This document shows positions 26,717-36,556 of a DNA stretch of 64,000 bases, piece by piece. Below the pieces are notes generated by a model that did not search any database, was not told where the DNA came from, and saw nothing but the letters and a program-made list of their open reading frames with translations. The stretch comes from an uncultured Lachnospiraceae bacterium (GTDB lineage: Bacteria > Bacillota > Clostridia > Lachnospirales > Lachnospiraceae), in the NCBI GenBank assembly GCA_900315735.1, contig ONAD01000003.1, positions 62,001 to 126,000 of the forward strand, written 5' to 3'. A program made the translations under genes and the position numbers. Position 1 is the first letter of the stretch. Each line of letters opens with the position of its first letter.

Positions 26717-26748
26717 ATGGACTGCCCGGTTACGCCGCGACAGTCCAT
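26717..26748 (+). terminator. Hairpin between serA and DUF1015 gene
   Basis: ATGGACTG (26717-26724) pairs with CAGTCCAT (26741-26748), followed by TTCTCTT. The stem is short and the T-run interrupted, so it probably gives only partial termination. Confidence 0.45.
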
Positions 26749-26808
26749 TTCTCTTACGCAGGAAACTCACAGAGCGTGTTTTCGCAATTACACAGGAAGG
26801 AGAAAACA

Positions 26809-28047
26809 ATGGCAGATATCAGACCATTTTTATGTATCAGACCAAGAGAGGATGAAGCGGCAGAGATTGCAGCACTTCCATATGATGTATATAACAGAGA
26901 GGAAGCAAAGAAAGCAGTAGAAGGACATGACAAAAGCTTTCTTCGCATTGACCGTGCAGAGACACAGCTTGATGATTCTGTAGACACCTATGCACCGGAG
27001 GTATATAAGAAAGCCCATGACATGCTCTGGGATATGGTAGCAGAAGGTGATTTCGTGAAAGAAGAGCATTCATGCTATTATATTTACGAGCTGACCATGG
27101 ATGGCAGAGTACAGACCGGTATTACTGCCTGTGCCTCTATCGATGATTATCAGAATCAGGTTATTAAAAAGCATGAGAATACCAGAGCAGATAAAGAGCA
27201 GGACAGAATCAACCATGTAAATATCTGTGATGCACAGACCGGACCGATTTTCTTGGCATACCGTTCCAATGATGCCATCAATGCAGTGGTAGAAAAAGTA
27301 AAGAAGACAGCTCCACTTTATGATTTCGTGGCAGAGGATGGAATCGGACATCGTGTATACAGAATTTCAGAGGCAGAAGATATTGCGACTATCGAGGAAG
27401 CATTTGCAAAGATAAATGAAATCTATATCGCAGACGGCCATCACCGTGCAGCCTCCGCAGTAAAGGTAGGACTGATGCGGAGAGCAGAGCATCCGAACTA
27501 TGACGGAACCGAAGAATTCAACTATTTCTTATCGGTATTATTCCCGGATGACCAGCTTATGATTATGGATTATAACCGTGTGGTAAAAGACTTAAATGGA
27601 ATGACAGAAGAGGAATTCCTTGGAAAGATGAAAGAATTGTTTGAAGTGGGTGCACCACAGAAGGAAGAGATTCATCCGACTGAAAAAGGAACCTTCAGCA
27701 TGTATCTTGGAGATAACTGGTATGCATGCCGGATGAAAGAAGCAGATTTAAGCAGCGACCCGGTAGATGGGTTAGACGTATCTATCTTACAGAATGTGTT
27801 GCTGCATCCGGTACTTGGCATTGAAGACCCGAAGACCGATAAGCGGATAGACTTCGTAGGTGGAATCCGCGGACTGGAAGAATTGGAACGCAGAGTACAT
27901 AATGACTGTAAAGTGGCATTTGCCATGTATCCGACCAGCATCGGAGAACTGTTTGCAGTAGCGGATGCCGGAAGACTGATGCCGCCGAAATCCACCTGGT
28001 TTGAACCAAAACTGCGCAGTGGATTATTTATTCATGCACTTTCATAA
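26809..28047 (+). CDS. DUF1015 family protein in the serine operon
   Basis: 412 aa from ATG 26809 (AAGGAG upstream). It begins MADIRPFLCIRPRE and has LPYDVYNREEAKKAVEGHDKSFLRIDRAE, then YIADGHHRAASAVKVG near residue 205, where the DGHHR motif is the family hallmark. Some databases call such proteins ParB-like because of this motif. Its repeated neighbourhood with serA and serC in Clostridia, also seen here, suggests a role in serine or phosphoserine metabolism. No catalytic activity can be assigned from the sequence. Confidence 0.88.
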   Translation: MADIRPFLCIRPREDEAAEIAALPYDVYNREEAKKAVEGHDKSFLRIDRAETQLDDSVDTYAPEVYKKAHDMLWDMVAEGDFVKEEHSCYYIYELTMDGRVQTGITACASIDDYQNQVIKKHENTRADKEQDRINHVNICDAQTGPIFLAYRSNDAINAVVEKVKKTAPLYDFVAEDGIGHRVYRISEAEDIATIEEAFAKINEIYIADGHHRAASAVKVGLMRRAEHPNYDGTEEFNYFLSVLFPDDQLMIMDYNRVVKDLNGMTEEEFLGKMKELFEVGAPQKEEIHPTEKGTFSMYLGDNWYACRMKEADLSSDPVDGLDVSILQNVLLHPVLGIEDPKTDKRIDFVGGIRGLEELERRVHNDCKVAFAMYPTSIGELFAVADAGRLMPPKSTWFEPKLRSGLFIHALS

Positions 28048-28065
28048 TAACTGGAGGATATTAAA

Positions 28066-28977
28066 ATGGGATTTTATCTGACCGCATTAGAAGCTAGTAC
28101 AGAGGGCATTACGGCAGAAGAAGTCAGCGATGCCATTGAACAGATTAAGAAACCGGGAGTGGTACGCACTTATCTGGAAGGACTGGTACCGGATTTGCTG
28201 GCATTTCTCTTTCAGGTGGTGGTTGCCTGCGTGGTATATGCCATTGGTGTAAAGTTAATCAAACTTTTCCGGAAACTCATCCGGAAATGGCTGGATAAAA
28301 AGGATGCAGACAAGGGTGTAAAACAGTTTATGGATGCACTGGTCAAGTGCATTGGATATTTCTTCTTAATCGTAATTATCCTATCCCTCTTTGGAATTGC
28401 AACCACATCCGTAATGGCAATTGCAGGTTCTGCCGGACTGACGGTAGGTCTTGCACTGCAGGGAAGCTTATCCAACTTTGCCGGCGGCGTATTGATTTTG
28501 ATGTTAAAACCGTTTAAAGTGGGGGATTATATTGTAGAAGACACCCATGGCAACGAGGGAACAGTAACAGAGATTTCAATTTTCTACACCAAGTTAAAGA
28601 GCATTGACAATAAGATTATCGTAATTCCAAACGGAATCTTAGCTAACAGCAGTCTTACCAATGTGACCTACAGCGAGAAACGCCGGATTGACTTGGAAGT
28701 AGGAGTATCCTATTCAGCAGATTTGAAGAAGACGAAGGCAGTGATAGAGCAGGTACTTCTTTCGGAAGAACGCCGGCTTAAAGACGAGGCAGTGCAGGTT
28801 TTCGTATCGGAATTAGGAGACAGCAGTGTTACCATTGGCGCAAGAGTGTGGGTACCGACGGATTTATACTGGGATATCCGCTGGGCACTGACCGAGGAGA
28901 TGAAAAATGCACTGGATGAGAATGGAATCGAAATTCCATTCCCGCAGCTTGATGTCAACGTAAAAAATCCGGTATAA
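28066..28977 (+). CDS. Small-conductance mechanosensitive channel (MscS family)
   Basis: 303 aa with three membrane helices. TM3 carries IAGSAGLTVGLALQGSLSNFAGGVLIL, shown here as positions about 125-151, which lines the pore in MscS. The cytoplasmic beta domain follows (PFKVGDYIVEDTHGNEGTVTEI, about 156-177) and IVIPNGILANSSLTN is typical. It would release solutes on osmotic downshift. Start ATG lies 18 bp after the DUF1015 stop with a GGAGG site, so it may be the last gene of that operon. Confidence 0.93.
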   Translation: MGFYLTALEASTEGITAEEVSDAIEQIKKPGVVRTYLEGLVPDLLAFLFQVVVACVVYAIGVKLIKLFRKLIRKWLDKKDADKGVKQFMDALVKCIGYFFLIVIILSLFGIATTSVMAIAGSAGLTVGLALQGSLSNFAGGVLILMLKPFKVGDYIVEDTHGNEGTVTEISIFYTKLKSIDNKIIVIPNGILANSSLTNVTYSEKRRIDLEVGVSYSADLKKTKAVIEQVLLSEERRLKDEAVQVFVSELGDSSVTIGARVWVPTDLYWDIRWALTEEMKNALDENGIEIPFPQLDVNVKNPV

Positions 28978-29051
28978 AATGTTAAAATGGGTAAAGCAGC
29001 AGAAGCAATAAATGAGCCGGGATGATAAAACGGCGAAGCGGATGAAAAAGT

Positions 29052-29080
29052 TTGACAAATATTGGAAAATATGCTACTGT
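29052..29080 (+). promoter_or_regulatory. Sigma-A promoter of the cold shock gene
   Basis: TTGACA (29052-29057), 17-bp spacer, TACTGT (29075-29080). Confidence 0.7.
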
Positions 29081-29094
29081 TAGCCATGTAGTGG

Positions 29095-29117
29095 TGCACA
29101 AATTTGTGCAATTTTTT
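29095..29117 (+). promoter_or_regulatory. Palindrome plus T-run in the cold shock leader
   Basis: TGCACAAATTTGTGCA is a perfect 16-bp palindrome (29095-29110), followed by ATTTTTT. It lies between the promoter and the ribosome site of the cold shock gene. It looks like a small attenuator or an operator. Confidence 0.5.
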
Positions 29118-29147
29118 AGATTTATTGTGTATTAGGAGGAAAAAGAA

Positions 29148-29348
29148 ATGCAGGGAACTGTAAAATGGTTTAACGCAAAGAAGGGTTATGGATTTATCTC
29201 AGATGCAGATGGAAATGATGTATTTGTTCATTTTTCCGCATTGAATATGGATGGATTCAAAGAGCTTAAGGATGGAGAAGCAGTTGAATTTGAGGTAGTA
29301 GAAGGAGAAAAAGGACCTCAGGCAGCTAACGTAGTTCGCTTAGGTTAA
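29148..29348 (+). CDS. csp: Cold shock domain protein
   Basis: 66-aa single-stranded nucleic-acid binding protein. [20 protein letters not shown] holds RNP1 (KGYGFI) and [10 protein letters not shown] holds RNP2 (VFVHF). It is the usual CspA/CspB length. AGGAGG is 9 nt before the start. It has its own promoter and terminator, so it is monocistronic. It is thought to act as an RNA chaperone. Confidence 0.96.
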   Translation: MQGTVKWFNAKKGYGFISDADGNDVFVHFSALNMDGFKELKDGEAVEFEVVEGEKGPQAANVVRLG

Positions 29349-29382
29349 TTCGAATAGAGTTGAATATGAAATAAGCGCAGAG

Positions 29383-29413
29383 CAGGAAGATGGATATCCG
29401 TCTTCCTGTTTTT
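29383..29413 (+). terminator. Rho-independent terminator of the cold shock gene
   Basis: CAGGAAGA (29383-29390) pairs with TCTTCCTG (29401-29408), followed by TTTTT. Confidence 0.85.
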
Positions 29414-29460
29414 AGGTTTATCTGGTGTAAATGTAAAAAAAATGTGTTATACTGATAAAG

Positions 29461-29519
29461 ACTATGAGCAAAACTACGAGAAACATGCTTTGCGAGTTTC
29501 TCAAGCTACCTGCGCAAAT
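29461..29519 (+). repeat. Dispersed repeat, copy A
   Basis: The core AAACTACGAGAAACATGCTT and the following TGCGAG recur at 42026-42052 with two changes, and a shorter form lies near 10690. In this copy GAGAAAC and GTTTCTC form a hairpin. It sits in the leader of the peptidase gene. Confidence 0.55.
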
Positions 29520-29543
29520 TATAGAACATGGAGGATAAAACAT

Positions 29544-32462
29544 TTGAATTTAGCAGCGTTATCAGCATATGAATTAATCAAAGAAGAAAATCTGACAGAC
29601 ATCCATGCAAAAGGATATCTGCTTCGACATAAAAAGAGTGGAGCCAAAATCAGCCTTATTTCCAATGATGATGAAAATAAGGTCTTTTATATTGGGTTCC
29701 GTACTCCGGTAGAGGACAGCACCGGTGTACCACATATCATTGAGCATACTGTATTGTGCGGTTCGGATAAGTTTCCGGTGAAAGACCCGTTTGTGGAACT
29801 GGTGAAGGGTTCCTTAAATACATTTTTAAATGCCATGACTTACCCGGATAAGACTGTTTACCCGGTGGCAAGCTGCAATGATAAAGATTTTGCCAATCTG
29901 ATGGATGTATACTTAGACGCTGTGTTCCATCCGAATATCTATAAGAAAGAAGAAATCTTCAAGCAGGAAGGCTGGCACTATGAATTAGAGGATAAAGACG
30001 CACCGGTTACCATCAACGGAGTGGTATACAATGAAATGAAGGGTGCATTTTCATCCCCGGAAGGTGTCTTAGACAGAGTAGTATTAAATTCCCTGTTTCC
30101 GGATACCACATACAGCAACGAGTCCGGCGGTGACCCGGAGGTAATTCCGGAGCTTACTTATGAGCAGTATCTTGATTTCCACCGGAAATTCTATCATCCA
30201 TGTAATTCTTATATTTACCTCTATGGAAATATGGATATGGAAGAAAAACTGGAATTTCTCGATAAAGAATATTTAAGCCATTATGATAAAATCGAAGTGG
30301 ATTCCGTGATTCAGTTACAGGCTCCGTTTGAAAAGCCGGTAACGATCAGCAAGCCATATTCCATTGCATCTTCCGAAAGCTTAGAGGATAATGCTTATCT
30401 TTCCTATAATGTGGCAATCGGAACGAATCTTGAAAGTGAACTGACACTGGCATTTGATGTCTTGGATTATGCACTGTTAAGTGCACCGGGAGCACCATTG
30501 AAGCAGGCACTTATCGATGCGGGAATCGGAAAAGACATTATGGGCGGATTCGATAACAGCACCTTACAGCCAATCTTTTCTGTTGTGGCAAGGAATGCCA
30601 ACAAAGAAGATGAAGCGAAGTTTGTAGGAATTATCGAAGATACTTTAAAGAAAATCGTCAAAGACGGTCTGAATAAAAAATCCCTGTTGGCAGGAATCAA
30701 CAGTGAAGAATTCAAATTCCGTGAAGCAGATTACGGTAATTTCCCGAAAGGATTAATCTATGGATTATCCTGTATGGACAGTTGGCTTTATGATGATGAT
30801 GAGCCATTCTTATATCTTAAAATATTAGATGTATTTGCTGCATTAAAACAAAAGATTGAAACAGGATATTTTGAAGAACTGATTCAGAAATATCTTTTGG
30901 ATAACAGCCATAAATCCTATGTTTCCATTGAACCGGAAAAAGGCTTAAATGCCAAGCTGGAAAAAGAATTAGAAGAGAAGCTGGCAGCTTATAAGAATAG
31001 CTTATCAGAAGAAGAGATTGATAAGTTAGTAGAAGATACAAAACATTTAAAACAGTATCAGGAAGAGCCGTCACCAAAGGAAGATTTGCTGAAGATTCCA
31101 ATGTTAAAACGACAGGATATGAAGCGTGAAGCACAGCCGCTGATATATGAAAAAGTAAGCTGCAATGGCATCGAAACCATTCATACCAACATTTATTCCA
31201 ATGGCATTCATTACCTGAATCTGATGTTTGATATCAGTGATATTTCAGAAGAAGAACTGCCATACCTTGGCGTGTTAAAAGCTGTGCTTGGTTATATGGA
31301 TACAGAGCATTATAACTATGCAGACTTGGCAAATGAGATTAATCTTATGACCGGAGGCATTTCCTCCCAGATTAATATTTATACAGACACGAAGAAAAAG
31401 GACAGTTTCCGTGCCAAATATGAAGTGCGGGCAAAGATTCTCTATCAGAATTTAGAAGAAGGTCTGAGACTTCTTTCCGAGATTCTGATGGGTACACAGA
31501 TTACAGATGAGAAACGTCTTTATGAGATTTTAGCACGTATCAAATCCAGATTGCAGATGTCCTTAAGCTCTGCCGGACACTCCGTATCTGCCATGCGTGC
31601 AATGTCCTATTTCTCACCGGCAGCCAAATTCAATGACCTGGTTGGCGGAATTGCACTGTACCGGACGATTGCAGAATTAGAAGAACACTTTGAAGAGAAG
31701 AAGCAGTTCTTAATGGATAAATTAAGAAGCCTTACAGAGAAAATCTTTGTAAAGAACAGACTGTTGATTTCCTTAACGGCAGATGCAGAAGGATACCAGC
31801 TTTTAGAAGAGAAATTCCCGAAGTTCTTAAATACTTTACCGGATGGAGAGAAAGCAGGAGAAGCAGTTACCTTCCACTGTGAGAAGAAGAATGAAGGATT
31901 CTTGGATGCTTCCAAAGTACAGTATGTATCCAGAGCCGGAAATTATTTATCAAAAGGATATTCCTATACCGGGGCACTCCGCATCTTAAAAGTAATTTTA
32001 AGCTATGATTATCTTTGGATTAATGTCCGGGTAAAGGGCGGCGCATATGGCTGCATGAGCGGATTTATGCGAAACGGCGACGCATATTTCACTTCTTACC
32101 GTGACCCGAACCTTAAGAGCACCAATGAGATTTACGAAGGAATTCCGGCATATTTAAGAGCCTTTGATGCAGATGAACGTGATATGACAAAATATATCAT
32201 CGGAACAGTAAGCGATATGGATACTCCATTGAATCCGTCTGCAAAGGGTATGCGATCCGTAAGTGCATATCTTACCAATATTACTTATGAGGAATTACAG
32301 CGTGAGAGAAATGAAGTTTTAGATGCACAGCCGGAAAATATCAAAAATCTCGCAGAACTTATTGAAACAGTACTTGCACAGGATGCATTGTGCGTCATCG
32401 GTGCAGAGGAAAATGTAAAAGCAGAAAAAGACATGTTCTTAGAAGTAAAGAATCTTTATTAA
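29544..32462 (+). CDS. M16C zinc metallopeptidase (PreP/insulinase-like)
   Basis: 972 aa from TTG 29544, which has GGAGG 9 nt upstream; the frame is open further but through a repeat sequence. Length fits the presequence-protease type. HIIEHTVLCGS (about residues 50-60) contains the inverted HXXEH zinc motif, and the distal Glu lies in YNEMKGAFSSPEG near residue 165. The C-terminal half includes the second M16 pair (YDYLWINVRVKGGAYGCMSGF). Bacterial relatives degrade short peptides in the cytoplasm. No signal peptide is seen. Confidence 0.93.
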   Translation: MNLAALSAYELIKEENLTDIHAKGYLLRHKKSGAKISLISNDDENKVFYIGFRTPVEDSTGVPHIIEHTVLCGSDKFPVKDPFVELVKGSLNTFLNAMTYPDKTVYPVASCNDKDFANLMDVYLDAVFHPNIYKKEEIFKQEGWHYELEDKDAPVTINGVVYNEMKGAFSSPEGVLDRVVLNSLFPDTTYSNESGGDPEVIPELTYEQYLDFHRKFYHPCNSYIYLYGNMDMEEKLEFLDKEYLSHYDKIEVDSVIQLQAPFEKPVTISKPYSIASSESLEDNAYLSYNVAIGTNLESELTLAFDVLDYALLSAPGAPLKQALIDAGIGKDIMGGFDNSTLQPIFSVVARNANKEDEAKFVGIIEDTLKKIVKDGLNKKSLLAGINSEEFKFREADYGNFPKGLIYGLSCMDSWLYDDDEPFLYLKILDVFAALKQKIETGYFEELIQKYLLDNSHKSYVSIEPEKGLNAKLEKELEEKLAAYKNSLSEEEIDKLVEDTKHLKQYQEEPSPKEDLLKIPMLKRQDMKREAQPLIYEKVSCNGIETIHTNIYSNGIHYLNLMFDISDISEEELPYLGVLKAVLGYMDTEHYNYADLANEINLMTGGISSQINIYTDTKKKDSFRAKYEVRAKILYQNLEEGLRLLSEILMGTQITDEKRLYEILARIKSRLQMSLSSAGHSVSAMRAMSYFSPAAKFNDLVGGIALYRTIAELEEHFEEKKQFLMDKLRSLTEKIFVKNRLLISLTADAEGYQLLEEKFPKFLNTLPDGEKAGEAVTFHCEKKNEGFLDASKVQYVSRAGNYLSKGYSYTGALRILKVILSYDYLWINVRVKGGAYGCMSGFMRNGDAYFTSYRDPNLKSTNEIYEGIPAYLRAFDADERDMTKYIIGTVSDMDTPLNPSAKGMRSVSAYLTNITYEELQRERNEVLDAQPENIKNLAELIETVLAQDALCVIGAEENVKAEKDMFLEVKNLY

Positions 32463-32507
32463 AAGCTGTGGGCATAAGCCCTGCAGCATACATAAGAAGG
32501 AGTAAGT

Positions 32508-33419
32508 ATGACTGAAAATTTTAAATCAGGCTTTGTAACACTGATTGGACGGCCGAATGTAGGAAAGTCCACCTTGATGAATCATCTGATTGGACAGAAG
32601 ATTGCAATCACTTCCAACAAACCACAGACCACAAGAAACCGGATTCAGACCATTTATACGGATGAAAACAGAGGACAGATTATTTTTGTGGATACACCGG
32701 GTATCCATAAGGCGAAGAATAAGCTGGGCGAATTTATGGTAAATGTGGCAGAACACACATTGAATGAAGTGGATGTCATTTTATGGCTGGTGGAACCGAG
32801 TGATTTTATCGGCGCAGGAGAACAGCATATTATCGAGAAATTAAAGACCGTAAAGACACCGGTTATTCTGGTTATCAATAAATTAGATACTTTGGATAAC
32901 AAGGATAAAATGCTGGAATACATTGATACTTACCGTAAAGTCTATGACTTTGCGGAAATTGTACCGGTATCTGCGCTGCGTGGCGAAAATACCGATGTTA
33001 TCATTGATTTGATTTTCAAATATCTGCCATATGGTCCGATGTTCTATGATGAGGACACTATTACCGACCAGCCGGAGCGTCAGATTGTGGCAGAGCTGAT
33101 TCGTGAAAAAGCATTACATGCTTTAAATGAAGAAATTCCTCATGGAATTGCCGTTTCCATTGACCAGATGAAGAAACGCAAAGGCAAGAAAATGTTTGAT
33201 ATCGATGCAACCATTATCTGTGAGCGGGATTCCCACAAGGGAATTATCATCGGCAAGCAGGGCGCTATGCTAAAGAAGATTGGTACTAATGCACGATATG
33301 AAATTGAGCGTCTCTTAGATGCCAAAGTCAATTTAAAACTTTGGGTAAAAGTGAAAAAAGACTGGCGTGACAGCGATTATATGATTAAGAACTTCGGATA
33401 CCGGGAAGAGGAATTCTAA
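32508..33419 (+). CDS. era: GTPase Era
   Basis: Ribosome assembly GTPase that binds the 3' end of 16S rRNA. 303 aa. G1 GRPNVGKSTL (about residues 13-22), G2 region TTRNRIQ, G3 DTPGIHKAKN, and G4 NKLD near 124. The C-terminal KH domain is present with IIIGKQGAMLKKIGTNAR at about 245. AGAAGGAG precedes the start. It is the first gene of the era-yqzL-recO cluster. Confidence 0.97.
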   Translation: MTENFKSGFVTLIGRPNVGKSTLMNHLIGQKIAITSNKPQTTRNRIQTIYTDENRGQIIFVDTPGIHKAKNKLGEFMVNVAEHTLNEVDVILWLVEPSDFIGAGEQHIIEKLKTVKTPVILVINKLDTLDNKDKMLEYIDTYRKVYDFAEIVPVSALRGENTDVIIDLIFKYLPYGPMFYDEDTITDQPERQIVAELIREKALHALNEEIPHGIAVSIDQMKKRKGKKMFDIDATIICERDSHKGIIIGKQGAMLKKIGTNARYEIERLLDAKVNLKLWVKVKKDWRDSDYMIKNFGYREEEF

Positions 33420-33497
33420 ATATTAACAGTATTATCTTACCGGCTTCTGGAAAACCTAATTTCATACAAGTATGAAGAAAGGGCAGGAAGGAATCAT

Positions 33498-33686
33498 ATG
33501 GTAAGAGCAAGCTGGAATCATTTTACTTTGACCGGAAGTGTAGATGATTATCTTAAGTTTAAGGAACAGGAAAAAGAAGAACAGGATGGAACGGGCAGCC
33601 TGAAAGAGAAAGTAAGAGGTGAACAGGACCGTGGGCACGAACGTGATGGTTACGGGTATGGTGCTTACCGCAATGCCAATCAGTGA
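33498..33686 (+). CDS. yqzL: YqzL family small protein
   Basis: 62 aa beginning MVRASWNHFTLTGSVDDYLKF, the stretch that defines the YqzL family found between era and recO in Firmicutes. AGGAAGG precedes ATG 33498. The C-terminal half is very charged and its coding region overlaps the start of recO by about 68 bp in another frame. Function unknown; the fixed gene order is the only clue. Confidence 0.8.
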   Translation: MVRASWNHFTLTGSVDDYLKFKEQEKEEQDGTGSLKEKVRGEQDRGHERDGYGYGAYRNANQ

Positions 33687-34371
33687 ATATGACAAACGAA
33701 TTACGATACTGACCCTGGAAAGGGGAAAGATTACGGCGTTTGCCAGAGGTGCAAGAAGACCCAACAGTACACTGCTGGCAGCCTGCAATCCCTTTTCCTT
33801 CGGACAGTTTGAAGTCTATGAAGGCCGTACCTCCTACAATGTGGTGCGGGCGGAAATTAAAAATTATTTTACCGAGCTTACCACAGATTTAAATGATACA
33901 TATTATGGATTTTATTTTCTTGAGATGGCAGAGTATTATGCCCAGGAAAACAGTGATGACCGGGAAATGTTAAAGCTTCTTTACCAGTCTTTAAAGGCTC
34001 TTGGAAAGAAGAATTTTGACAACCGCCTGGTGCGTGTGATTTATGAATTGAAAATGATGGTGTTAAACGGAGTATATCCGAATCTTTTTTCCTGTCAGAA
34101 ATGTGGAAAGAAAGAACCGATGCAGTTTTTCAGTGTGCAGCGCGCCGGACTTCTTTGCGATGCATGCAGCGAAACGGAGCATGGCAGGCGGTTAGACGCA
34201 TCTACCATTTACACGATGCAGTACATTATTACGACGGAATCGGCAAAGCTTTTTCATTTTGCAGTATCGGGAAAAGTATTGTTTGAACTGATTCGGACGG
34301 TAAAGGAATTCCGTGAAAAATATGCACCTCATACATTTAAATCAGAGCAGTTTTTAGAAGACCTTTTTTAA
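33619..34371 (+). CDS. recO: DNA repair protein RecO
   Basis: Recombination mediator that helps RecA replace SSB on single strands. About 250 aa. The OB domain holds VTGMVLTAMPISEYDKRITILT and GKITAFARGARRPNS; the zinc site CQKCGKKEP and CDACSE lies near residues 158-190. The start is uncertain: GTG 33619, GTG 33631 and ATG 33646 are all in frame and none has an ideal ribosome site, as expected for a gene coupled to the overlapping yqzL. Confidence 0.92.
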   Translation: MNRTVGTNVMVTGMVLTAMPISEYDKRITILTLERGKITAFARGARRPNSTLLAACNPFSFGQFEVYEGRTSYNVVRAEIKNYFTELTTDLNDTYYGFYFLEMAEYYAQENSDDREMLKLLYQSLKALGKKNFDNRLVRVIYELKMMVLNGVYPNLFSCQKCGKKEPMQFFSVQRAGLLCDACSETEHGRRLDASTIYTMQYIITTESAKLFHFAVSGKVLFELIRTVKEFREKYAPHTFKSEQFLEDLF

Positions 34372-34410
34372 TTGAAAAAGGGGAAGTCTGGCGTTTTACC
34401 GAGGTAACGC

Positions 34411-34439
34411 TTGAAATACCAAACCGAAAATAGTATAAT
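34411..34439 (+). promoter_or_regulatory. Sigma-A promoter of the lipoprotein gene
   Basis: TTGAAA (34411-34416), 17-bp spacer, TATAAT (34434-34439), 38 bp before the start. Confidence 0.75.
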
Positions 34440-34476
34440 TGTTGAGATTATGAGATACAGGGATTTGGAGGTTCGT

Positions 34477-35088
34477 ATGAAGAAAAAGATAAGTGCACTC
34501 CTTGTAATGCTGTTAGCCTGTGGAATGCTTGGGGGCTGCGGTGGTACAAAGGATGCGGATACCACAACACTCTTTCCGGAGAAAAAGGGCGGAATTACAG
34601 AAGTTGCAGTAGGTGATTTCGAAAAAGACAATTATGATGAGAAAGAGTTAGAGCAGTATGTAAAGGATTCCATCAAAGAGTATGAAGACAATGATGGAAC
34701 AGGAACTGTAAAGTTAAAGAATCTTTCCGTAAAGGACGGCGTTGCAAAGCTCAGTATGCACTACAGCGACAGCACAGCATATTCAGCATTTGTGGGAGAT
34801 ACCGTATTTACCGGAACGGTAGTACAGGCAATTGCTGCCGGATATGATTTTAATACAGATTTCGTAGCTGTAACAGATGGAGCTGCCGGAGATGCAGCGG
34901 ACAGCAAAGAGATTATGAAAAATGATGATTATCATGTCATCATTTTAAGCAAGGGTGTAGACGTTACCGTCGATGGAACATTGCAGTATGTTTCTTCCGG
35001 AGTAACCGTCAAGGACAAGAATACCGCAACTGTGGATGAAATTCCTGCTGGTGAGACAGCAGAAGCAAGATATATTATTTACAAATAG
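34477..35088 (+). CDS. Predicted lipoprotein of unknown function
   Basis: 203 aa from ATG 34477 (GGAGG 6-7 nt upstream). A lipoprotein signal peptide MKKKISALLVMLLACGMLGG ends in the lipobox LGGC at about residue 22. The mature part is a mixed acidic domain with repeated AVTDGAAGDAADSKE-type segments and strands near the end (VTVDGTLQYVSSGVTVKD). I do not recognise the domain. It has its own promoter and precedes glyS by 18 bp, so it may be co-transcribed with it. Confidence 0.8.
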   Translation: MKKKISALLVMLLACGMLGGCGGTKDADTTTLFPEKKGGITEVAVGDFEKDNYDEKELEQYVKDSIKEYEDNDGTGTVKLKNLSVKDGVAKLSMHYSDSTAYSAFVGDTVFTGTVVQAIAAGYDFNTDFVAVTDGAAGDAADSKEIMKNDDYHVIILSKGVDVTVDGTLQYVSSGVTVKDKNTATVDEIPAGETAEARYIIYK

Positions 35089-35106
35089 AATGCGAGGAAG
35101 AATTTT

Positions 35107-36504
35107 ATGGAAAAATCAATGGAAAAAATTGTAGCATTGGCAAAGGCAAGAGGTTTTGTATATCCGGGTTCCGAGATTTACGGCGGACTGGCAAATACAT
35201 GGGATTACGGTAACCTTGGTGTAGAATTAAAGAATAATGTAAAACGTGCCTGGTGGCAGAAATTCGTACAGGAAAATCCATATAACGTTGGTGTAGACTG
35301 TGCCATTCTTATGAACCCACAGACCTGGGTGGCTTCCGGACATTTAGGCGGATTTTCAGACCCTCTGATGGATTGTAAAGAGTGTCATGAGCGTTTCCGT
35401 GCAGATAAGATTATTGAAGACTATGCAGAAGAGCATGATATTACATTAGAGACTTCCGTAGATGGCTGGAGTCAGGAAGAGATGATGAATTTCATCAAAG
35501 ATAACAGCGTTCCATGTCCATCCTGCGGTAAACATAACTTTACAGATATCCGTCAGTTCAACCTGATGTTCAAGACTTTCCAGGGTGTAACCGAGGATGC
35601 AAAAAATACCGTATACTTAAGACCGGAAACAGCACAGGGTATTTTCGTCAACTTTAAAAATGTACAGAGAACATCCCGTAAGAAAGTGCCTTTCGGTATT
35701 GCACAGATTGGAAAATCTTTCCGTAACGAGATTACTCCTGGTAACTTTACTTTCCGTACCAGAGAGTTTGAGCAGATGGAATTGGAGTTCTTCTGTGAGC
35801 CGGGTACCGACCTTGAGTGGTTCCAGTACTGGAGAACTTTCTGCCACAACTGGCTGTTAAGCCTTGGCATGAAAGATGAAGAATTACGTCTTCGTGACCA
35901 TGATCCTGCAGAGCTTGCATTCTACAGTAAAGCAACAACCGACTTCGAATTCTTATTTCCATTCGGATGGGGCGAACTGTGGGGAATCGCAGACCGTACC
36001 GATTATGACCTGACACAGCATCAGAATACATCCGGTCAGGATATGTCTTACTTTGATGATACCAAGAATGAAAAATACATTCCATACGTTATCGAGCCAT
36101 CCCTTGGAGCAGACCGTGTGGTACTTGCATTCCTTTGTGCAGCATATGACGAAGAGAATATCGGAACAGAAGAGAAGCCGGATATGAGAACCGTTCTTCA
36201 TTTCCATCCGGCACTTGCACCGGTTAAGATTGGTGTGCTTCCACTTTCCAAGAAATTAAATGAAGGCGCAGAGAAAGTATTTACACAGCTTTCCAAGAAA
36301 TACAACTGTGAATTCGATGACAGAGGAAATATCGGTAAACGTTATCGCCGTCAGGACGAAATCGGAACACCATTCTGCGTAACTTACGATTTCGAATCCG
36401 AGACAGACGGAGCAGTTACCGTACGTGATCGTGATACCATGGAGCAGGAGCGTATCAAAATCGAAGATTTGGATACATATTTTGCAGAAAAATTCACTTT
36501 CTAA
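35107..36504 (+). CDS. glyS: Glycyl-tRNA synthetase (dimeric, class IIa type)
   Basis: 465 aa, the alpha2 form of archaea, eukaryotes and part of the Firmicutes, unlike the alpha2beta2 enzyme of E. coli. Motif 1 region [15 protein letters not shown], motif 2 [19 protein letters not shown] (about residues 198-216), and motif 3 [15 protein letters not shown] (about 333-347) are clear. An insertion with CKECHERF and CPSCGKHNF looks like a zinc site. It is followed at 206 bp by ppdK. Confidence 0.96.
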   Translation: MEKSMEKIVALAKARGFVYPGSEIYGGLANTWDYGNLGVELKNNVKRAWWQKFVQENPYNVGVDCAILMNPQTWVASGHLGGFSDPLMDCKECHERFRADKIIEDYAEEHDITLETSVDGWSQEEMMNFIKDNSVPCPSCGKHNFTDIRQFNLMFKTFQGVTEDAKNTVYLRPETAQGIFVNFKNVQRTSRKKVPFGIAQIGKSFRNEITPGNFTFRTREFEQMELEFFCEPGTDLEWFQYWRTFCHNWLLSLGMKDEELRLRDHDPAELAFYSKATTDFEFLFPFGWGELWGIADRTDYDLTQHQNTSGQDMSYFDDTKNEKYIPYVIEPSLGADRVVLAFLCAAYDEENIGTEEKPDMRTVLHFHPALAPVKIGVLPLSKKLNEGAEKVFTQLSKKYNCEFDDRGNIGKRYRRQDEIGTPFCVTYDFESETDGAVTVRDRDTMEQERIKIEDLDTYFAEKFTF

Positions 36505-36556
36505 ATCAAACACCTAATTTTTAACAAAACAGAGTGGTCTGATTTCGAAAAAATGG

